DNA of 64,000 nucleotides from Kitasatospora kifunensis (lineage in GTDB: Bacteria > Actinomycetota > Actinomycetes > Streptomycetales > Streptomycetaceae). Below are positions 59,701 to 64,000 of this stretch, one piece after another. Where the stretch lies: positions 3,100,001 through 3,164,000 of the forward strand of contig NZ_JACHJV010000001.1 in NCBI RefSeq assembly GCF_014203855.1, read 5' to 3'. The position numbers and the translations under genes are program-made. The notes below the pieces were generated by a model. That model ran no database searches. It was not told the origin of the DNA and saw only the letters and a list, made by a program, of their open reading frames with translations. The first letter of the stretch is position 1; the number at the start of each line of letters is the position of its first letter.

Positions 59701-59993
59701 TCGCCGTCGGCGGTGGCCTGCTCGCGCAACCCGGCCCTGGCCAGCGCGGTGCGCACCCGCTCGGCCAGCTCGGCGGCGGCCTTGTTGGTGAAGGTCAGGC
59801 CGAGCACCCGCTCGGGCCGCACCGCGCCCGAACCGACCAGCCAGACCACCCGGGCGGCCATCACCGTGGTCTTGCCCGACCCCGCCCCGGCCACGATCAC
59901 GGCAGGCTCCAGCGGGGCGCCGATGGCTTGCATCTGCTCCCTGTTGAAGGGGATGCCGAGCAGCTCCTTGAGCTGATCGGGGTGGGTGAGCAT
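56799..59993 (-). CDS. adnB: AdnB-type helicase-nuclease subunit
   Basis: 1064 aa from ATG 59993 (GTG 60002 is the other choice, neither with a clear ribosome site). An SF1A helicase comes first: AGAGSGKTTVMAARVVW (I), GLTFTNKAAAELA (Ia), LLDEYQDTSVAQ (II), GDPCQAIYGWRG (III), SENRRSGGRLL (IV), LTAHKAKGLEWEVVALPG (V), LGYVAVTRPRS (VI). A C-terminal RecB-type nuclease follows (about 920-1040: GTRFHAWIQAQY, RIDAVYRERDDD, YEVVDWKTGHL, QLAIYRVAW), with metal and catalytic residues present. With AdnA it resects DNA double-strand ends in actinobacteria. It follows adnA by 56 bases and ends next to the SpoIIE-type gene. Confidence 0.93.
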   Translation of the reverse strand: MLTHPDQLKELLGIPFNREQMQAIGAPLEPAVIVAGAGSGKTTVMAARVVWLVGSGAVRPERVLGLTFTNKAAAELAERVRTALARAGLREQATADGEPEISTYHAFAGRLLKEHGLRIGIEPDVRLLADATRFQLAARVLRSARGPFPHLKDRFAALVGELTALDAELAEHLVEPAELRAFDTALLDELAGAKLTNQELRDIPETALGRLELLTLVEEYRRRKRAAGLLDFGDQIAASARLAQQRPEVGRLLREQYQVVLLDEYQDTSVAQRLLLAGLFGATPAHRGGHPVTAVGDPCQAIYGWRGASVANLDDFPAHFPKADGSPGARYALSENRRSGGRLLAFANELAAPLRARHEGVEALRPAPGAERDGFVRLALLPTHAEEIDWLADSIAHLVRTGTAPGSIAVLCRGGAAFPDIHAALVAREVPVEVVGLGGLLQLPEVADLVAVCEVLQDPTANAALVRLLIGPRWRIGPRDLALLGRRAAELVRAARPDADDALTAAVAETDPTEVVSLCDALETFVNPGEQPDELPFSPQARTRFAHLAREIRDLRRALAEPLMDVLHRVLAATGLDVELSASPLALAARRRETLQAFLDVAAGFADLDGDPGLSAFLGFLRAAEEYDRGLDSSLPGGEDTVKVLTAHKAKGLEWEVVALPGLVKGAFPSSRGRERWTSRRPVLPHPLRGDAATLPAVEDWTAKGMTAFKAALKDQTATEELRLGYVAVTRPRSLLLAGGHWWGPTQSTVRGPSEYLERLRAHAEQPGAGEIEHWAEPPVEGAENPALRSVGDTPWPLPLDPAAQLARRRVAEVVTRRLAGAPAPAPEHLAPEEQRQVDSWDRDLTALLGELERSRRTGRAVPLPPALSATQLMRLAGDPDGLAQELARPMPRPPATAARRGTRFHAWIQAQYAPLPLLEPDALPGLEDDEIEDERDLEHLKEAFLRGPYANRRPYRVEAPVQLVLGGRVVRGRIDAVYRERDDDCGSQHGYRYEVVDWKTGHLEAADPLQLAIYRVAWAEQHGLPLEQVTAAFCYIRSGRVERPPGLPDRNALEMLLIGKSDY

Positions 59994-60049
59994 GGCAGCC
60001 ACGGTAACCGGGAGGACGGACAGGTGGGCTAATCGAGCAGTTGGGTGAG

Positions 60050-63000
60050 CTAGTCGAGCAGCTGGCGGCCGTCGCGCTGCGCGGAGCAGCTGCGCTTGAA
60101 CCCGCAACTTCCACAGCCGTCCCCGGTGGTCGGCACGAAGCGCTCGGCCAGCACCCGCCCGGCCGCGTCGGCGAGCAGGTTCTCGATCCACGGCTCGCCC
60201 TCGGGCGGCGGCTGGTGCTGGACCTTGGGTGCCGCGGGGAGCTTCTTGTCCTCGAAGCGCAGCTGGACCAGCTCGGCGCCGCCCAGCGGTGGGCGCTCGT
60301 TCACCAGGTCGTCCAGGGCCCCCTCGCGGACCGCCAGCTGATAGACCGCGAGCTGCTTGTGCTCGGGCAGCGACTTGTCGCTCGGAGCCCGCTTGCCGGT
60401 CTTGAAGTCGACCACGTACGCCCGGCCGACCGCGTCCTGTTCGACCCGGTCCATCACCCCGCGGATGCGCACCGCCAGCTCGCCGACCGGCAGCGTCAGG
60501 TCGAAGCCGTGCTCGGTGGCCAGCATGGTGCGGCCGCGCTCCAGCACGTGCCAGTGCAGGAACCGCTCCAGCGCGGCACGCGCCTGCGCCTTCTCCTGGG
60601 TGGACTTCCACGGCGCGTCGAAGGCCAGCGCGTCCCAGACCGTGTCCAGCCGCTCCAGCAGCACCGCCAGGTCGGCCGGGGTCCGCCCGGTGCCCACCTC
60701 GTCGGCCAGTGCGTGCAGCACGTTGCCGAAGCCCTGGGCGCCCGAGGTGGCGCTCTGCGCCTTGACCTCCTTGCTCAGGAACCACTGCAGCGAGCAGGAG
60801 TCGAGCTGCTCCAGGCCGCTGCCGGAGAGCTGGACCGGGCGGTCCGGCTCGCGCAGCGGGGTGGGGTTGCTGGTCGCCTCGGCCATCCCCCACCAGCGAT
60901 CGGGATGGGCGGCGGGGACCAGCACGGTGCCGTCCTCGCCGCGCGCCGCCGCCAGCGTGGCCAGCCGCTCGGCGGCGGTGCGGCGCAGCTCGGGCGAGCG
61001 GGCGGGATCGACGGTGACCGCGCGCAGCTCGGCGACCAGGGCCGCGATGGACAGCGGGCGGCGCGGCCGGTGGGTGATGTCCGCCACGGTGACCTGCGGG
61101 GTGCGACGCAGCACCGCACCGGTCTTGGGGTGCAGCTGCTCGCGGTAGAGCTCGCGCAGGAAGCGCGAGGGTTCGTCGCCGTCCTCGGCGGGCGCCTTGA
61201 CCGCGGTGACGATCAGGCGCTCCTTGGCCCTGGTGACGGCCACGTAGAAGAGGCGGCGCTCCTCGGCGAGCAGCGCGCCGGGGCTGAGCGGCTCGGCCAG
61301 GCCGTCGCGGCCGATCCGGTCGGCCTCCAGCAGCGAGCCGCGGCGGCGCAGGTCGGGCCAGAGGCCCTCCTGGACGCCGGCCACCACGACCAGCCGCCAC
61401 TCCAGGCCCTTGGAGCGGTGCGCGGTCATCAGCCGCACCGCCTCCGGGCGGGCGGTGCGCACGGTCAGGGTGTCGGCGGCGATGTCCTGGGCCTCGACCT
61501 CGGCGAGCAGGTCGAGGGCGCCGCGGTGCCCGGTGACCTGCTCCTCGGCGCGGGCGGCGGTCTCGAACAGGGCGCAGAGCGCGTCCAGGTCGCGGTCCGC
61601 GTTGCGGCCGACGGTGCCGACCCGCAGGGCGGCGCGCTCCAGGCGCTCGCGCCAGCGCGGGCTGCCGTCCCACAGCTCCCAGAGCGCCTCCTCGGCGGTG
61701 CCGCCGCCGGCCAGCTGCTCGCGCACCTTGCGCAGCAGGGTGCCCAGCTCGCGGGCCCGGCGGGCGGGCGGCAGATCGAGGGTGACCAGCTGCTCAGGGT
61801 GGGCGAGCGCCTCCCGGATCAGCTCGTCCGAGGAGCGCACGAGGGTGGCTGCGCGCCCCTCGGTTACCTCGACTGCCTCCGGTGTCCCGGCAGCCTCAGC
61901 CGACTCCCCCGCCGCGCGCCGCTCGCGCAGCGCCGCCCGCTCCTCCTCGCGCAGCGCGCGGCCCAGACGGCGCAGGTCGGAGCCGTCCAGGCCGCCGAGC
62001 GGGCCGGTGAGCAGGGCGTGGGCCAGCTCGACGGTCAGCGGATCATCGGAAGCCGAGTCGTCAGAACTCACGTCACCGGAAGTCGACTCTGCCGACTTCT
62101 GACGCACAGCCCCCTCGGCACAGACCCGCAGCGCGAGCAGCAGCGGCACCACGGCCGGCTCCTCACGCAGCGGCAGGTCGTCGCCGTCGATCTCCAGCGG
62201 AACGCCGGCCGCGCTCAGCGCCCGCCGCACGCCCGGGATCGCCCGCGCACCGGCCCGCACCAGCACCGCCATCTCGCCCCACGCAATGCCGTCCTCCAGA
62301 TGCGCGCGGCGCAGCAGGTCGGCGATGCTCTCCAGCTCGGCGCCCGGCGTCGGGTAGCTGTAGATCTCCACGCTGCCGGCCTGCCCCGGACCGCCCTGCT
62401 CGGGCTCACTCGGCAGCAGCGCCCGGTGCTGGGCCAGCTTCTCGCTCGGCAGCCGCCCCATCGGCAACCGGGTGGCCAGCTCCCGCGAGGCCGCCAGCAG
62501 CACCGGTGCCGAACGGCGGGAGACCCGCAATACCTTGACCTCGGCCGGCCGCCCGTCGCGCTGCGGGAACTGCTGGGGAAAGTCCAGGATGCCGTTCACG
62601 TCGGCGCCGCGGAACGCGTAGATCGACTGGTCCGGATCGCCCACCGCGACCAGGTCCCGGCCGCCGCCGGCCAGCTGCCGCAGCAGCCTGACCTGGGCCG
62701 GGTCGGTGTCCTGGTACTCGTCCACGAAGACCGCGTCGTAGCGCGCGCCCAGGTCGAGCTCGGTCCGCTCGGCCAGCAGCACCGCCCGGTGCACCAGCTC
62801 GGCGTAGTCCAGCACCCCGCGCAGGTCGAGCACGTCCAGGTACTCCGCCAGGAAGTGCGCGGCCGCCTTCCAGTCGGGCCGCTGCACGCCGTCCGCGAAC
62901 CGGGCCAGCTCCGCCTCGCCCAGCCCCAGCTCCCGGCTGCGGGCCAGCACCGCGCGCACCTCGTCGGCGAAGCCCCGGGTGGTCAGGCAGGCCCGCAGGT

Positions 63001-63454
63001 CCAGCGGCCAGCTGATCCTGGAGCGCCCGGCCGCCGCGTCCTGGGCCCCGCCGGCCAGCAGCTCACGGACCATCACGTCCTGCTCGGGCCCGGAGAGCAG
63101 CCGCAGCGGCTCGGCGAAGCGTTCGGGCTCCTGCTGGGCGCGCAGCAGCGCGTAACAGAAGGAGTGGAAGGTGGTCGCCTGCGGCGCCGCGGCCAACCGC
63201 ACCGCCATCCGGTCGCGCAGCTCCATCGCCGCCTTGCGGCTGAAGGTGAGCACCAGGATCCGCTCCGGGTCGGTGCCCCGCTCGACCCGCCGGGCCACCG
63301 TCTCCACCAGCGTGGTGGTCTTGCCGGTCCCGGGCCCCGCGAGCACCAGCAGCGGGCCGCCCGGATGCTCGGCCACCGCGCGCTGGTACGGGTCCAGTAC
63401 GGGCGGGGCGGGCGTCGCGAGCGGGCTGCGCACCAAACGGTAGGGGGAGGCCAC
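60050..63454 (-). CDS. adnA: AdnA-type helicase-nuclease subunit
   Basis: 1134 aa from GTG 63454 (AGGA about six bases upstream). Helicase motifs: AGPGTGKTTTLVETVARR (I), LTFSRKAAMELRDRM (Ia), VDEYQDTDPAQ (II), GDPDQSIYAFRG (III), TAHRSKGLEWRLVVVAG (V), LFYVAVTRAKE (VI). The C-terminal RecB-like nuclease has GNVLHALADEV, IRGVMDRVEQD and VVDFKTGKRAP, and four Cys likely bind a 4Fe-4S cluster as in AddB-type nucleases: DSCSLQWFL and, near the end, GCGSCGFKRSC. It is upstream of adnB, the order also known in mycobacteria, where AdnAB is the main end-resection motor. Confidence 0.93.
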   Translation of the reverse strand: MASPYRLVRSPLATPAPPVLDPYQRAVAEHPGGPLLVLAGPGTGKTTTLVETVARRVERGTDPERILVLTFSRKAAMELRDRMAVRLAAAPQATTFHSFCYALLRAQQEPERFAEPLRLLSGPEQDVMVRELLAGGAQDAAAGRSRISWPLDLRACLTTRGFADEVRAVLARSRELGLGEAELARFADGVQRPDWKAAAHFLAEYLDVLDLRGVLDYAELVHRAVLLAERTELDLGARYDAVFVDEYQDTDPAQVRLLRQLAGGGRDLVAVGDPDQSIYAFRGADVNGILDFPQQFPQRDGRPAEVKVLRVSRRSAPVLLAASRELATRLPMGRLPSEKLAQHRALLPSEPEQGGPGQAGSVEIYSYPTPGAELESIADLLRRAHLEDGIAWGEMAVLVRAGARAIPGVRRALSAAGVPLEIDGDDLPLREEPAVVPLLLALRVCAEGAVRQKSAESTSGDVSSDDSASDDPLTVELAHALLTGPLGGLDGSDLRRLGRALREEERAALRERRAAGESAEAAGTPEAVEVTEGRAATLVRSSDELIREALAHPEQLVTLDLPPARRARELGTLLRKVREQLAGGGTAEEALWELWDGSPRWRERLERAALRVGTVGRNADRDLDALCALFETAARAEEQVTGHRGALDLLAEVEAQDIAADTLTVRTARPEAVRLMTAHRSKGLEWRLVVVAGVQEGLWPDLRRRGSLLEADRIGRDGLAEPLSPGALLAEERRLFYVAVTRAKERLIVTAVKAPAEDGDEPSRFLRELYREQLHPKTGAVLRRTPQVTVADITHRPRRPLSIAALVAELRAVTVDPARSPELRRTAAERLATLAAARGEDGTVLVPAAHPDRWWGMAEATSNPTPLREPDRPVQLSGSGLEQLDSCSLQWFLSKEVKAQSATSGAQGFGNVLHALADEVGTGRTPADLAVLLERLDTVWDALAFDAPWKSTQEKAQARAALERFLHWHVLERGRTMLATEHGFDLTLPVGELAVRIRGVMDRVEQDAVGRAYVVDFKTGKRAPSDKSLPEHKQLAVYQLAVREGALDDLVNERPPLGGAELVQLRFEDKKLPAAPKVQHQPPPEGEPWIENLLADAAGRVLAERFVPTTGDGCGSCGFKRSCSAQRDGRQLLD

Positions 63455-63639
63455 GGAAGTCCTGCGGATCGACGGCGGAGTCAGGAGGCTGCGGAAGGCA
63501 GCTGAGCGGAGACGGGAGTCTCGGGAGTATTCGGACCGACTTCAGAGCCTACGAGATCCACCGGCGCATCCGGGAACGGATGCGCCGGGCGACGGCCCGC
63601 ACCGGGCCGCCGCCGAGGCACCATCGTGGTGTGTCCGCG
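63455..63639. other. Intergenic region upstream of adnA
   Basis: About 185 bases. The stretch 63546-63600 contains a CATCCG/CGGATG pair (GCATCCGGGAACGGATGCG, 63564-63583) that could fold as a hairpin. It may be the terminator of the ATL gene, since both read leftward. Confidence 0.4.
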
Positions 63640-64000
63640 CTACCGACCGTCCCAGCGGGCCTGCCGCAGATCCACCCGCGGCAGGTCCTCGGCCGCCCGC
63701 GAGCCACGGGCGGGCCCGCGCCCGGCGCTGCTGCGCAGGGGCGTTCCCTCCTGCCGGTAGGCATCCAGCGCCCGCTGCTCGTGGCCCGGCAGCAGCGCGC
63801 CGTCCGCGCGGACCACCCGCCACCAGGCCACCGAGCCGCCGTAGAGCGCCATCACCCGGCCGACCTGGCGCGGGCCACCCTGGCCGAGGTACTCCGCGAC
63901 GTCCCCGTACGTCATCACCCGCCCCGGCGGGATACGGTCGACCAGCTCGAGCACCAGCTCGGCGAACGGGGGCAGATCGGCTGCCGGGCCAGGGCCCGCG
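63640..64000 (-). CDS. Alkyltransferase-like (MGMT-family) protein, 5' end outside window
   Basis: The open frame runs leftward from the window edge. At least 119 residues are seen, including FAELVLELVDRIPPGRVMTYG, QGGPRQVGRVMALYGG and VAWWRVVRADGALLPGHE. The active-site PCHR of true MGMT is replaced here by WWRVVRADG, with Trp in place of the alkyl-acceptor Cys, as in ATL proteins that flag O6-alkylguanine for excision repair without removing the alkyl group. The C-terminal tail (PRVDLRQARWDGR) ends at a stop at 63640. The short initiation possible inside the window (63954) would miss the usual N terminus. It is upstream of adnA on the same strand. Confidence 0.85.
   Translation of the reverse strand, partial: AGPGPAADLPPFAELVLELVDRIPPGRVMTYGDVAEYLGQGGPRQVGRVMALYGGSVAWWRVVRADGALLPGHEQRALDAYRQEGTPLRSSAGRGPARGSRAAEDLPRVDLRQARWDGR

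Noticed and set aside
56799..61673. A 1624-aa open frame joining adnB to an upstream stretch
   Set aside because: The upstream part is an Arg/Gly/Ala-rich shadow of adnA. The helicase begins at ATG 59993 with its own motif I.
60041..63505. A 1154-aa plus-strand frame opposite adnA
   Set aside because: Gln/Arg/Gly-rich shadow with no motif; adnA on the other strand carries all helicase motifs.

Overview
The window is 64 kb of very GC-rich (about 70% or more), densely coding actinobacterial chromosome. Codon bias towards G/C-ending codons, frequent GTG starts, GTGA/ATGA gene overlaps, WhiB, SigR/RsrA, mycoredoxin, AdnAB and family-18 chitinases all point to a member of the Streptomycetaceae (Streptomyces, Kitasatospora or Streptacidiphilus). 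No phage, transposase, CRISPR array or rRNA was seen. The one RNA gene found is an initiator tRNA.

Layout. 0-2.5 kb: 3' part of nrdA and all of nrdB (class Ia ribonucleotide reductase). 2.5-6.4 kb: a secreted DUF1906/bulb-lectin protein, peptide deformylase with a His-rich tail, and a TPR protein. 6.7-13.1 kb (minus strand): two membrane HD/HD-GYP proteins, the thiol-stress pair sigR-rsrA with a SigR-type promoter, an alpha/beta hydrolase and an SRAP protein. 13.3-17.9 kb (plus strand): membrane M50-type peptidase, aroA, rsgA, an SMR exporter and hisN. 17.9-21.9 kb: catalase, its divergent Fur-family repressor and a long Sel1-repeat protein. 22.2-28.4 kb: an accessory chitin locus with two GH18 chitinases, an AfsR/SARP-type regulator and tRNA-fMet. 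The chitinase and regulator promoters carry identical DasR-like operators.

28.5-46 kb: a UPF0182 membrane protein, a PPA1309 protein, a PDZ/Lon-like protease, a small membrane protein, moaE, an NAD-dependent epimerase-like protein, a DUF2342 metalloprotease, a NUDIX protein, a YgjP-type metallopeptidase, an orphan E1/ThiF-like (TOMM-type) protein, an ABC1 kinase, a small basic protein, a WblC/WhiB7-type regulator, a protein of unknown function, uvrD2 and mycoredoxin with its own SigR-type promoter. 46.4-56.8 kb: a GntR regulator, nudC, an M20 peptidase, a PadR-controlled ABC/FtsX transporter, an EEP-family phosphatase/nuclease and a SpoIIE-type phosphatase. 56.8-64 kb: the adnA-adnB helicase-nuclease pair and the start-truncated gene of an alkyltransferase-like protein.

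How it fits together. The backbone (UPF0182, PDZ protease, DUF2342, ThiF-like, ABC1 kinase, WhiB7, UvrD2, Mrx1, NudC, AdnB, AdnA, ATL, then SRAP, SigR/RsrA, AroA, RsgA) matches, from memory, the gene content of the Mycobacterium tuberculosis Rv3193c-Rv3228 neighbourhood, so it is an old actinobacterial block. Its themes are redox defence (SigR, RsrA, mycoredoxin, catalase, CatR), DNA repair and nucleotide supply (AdnAB, UvrD2, SRAP, ATL, NrdAB) and stress-linked regulation (WblC). The clearest accessory insertion is the chitin locus at 22-28 kb, next to tRNA-fMet.
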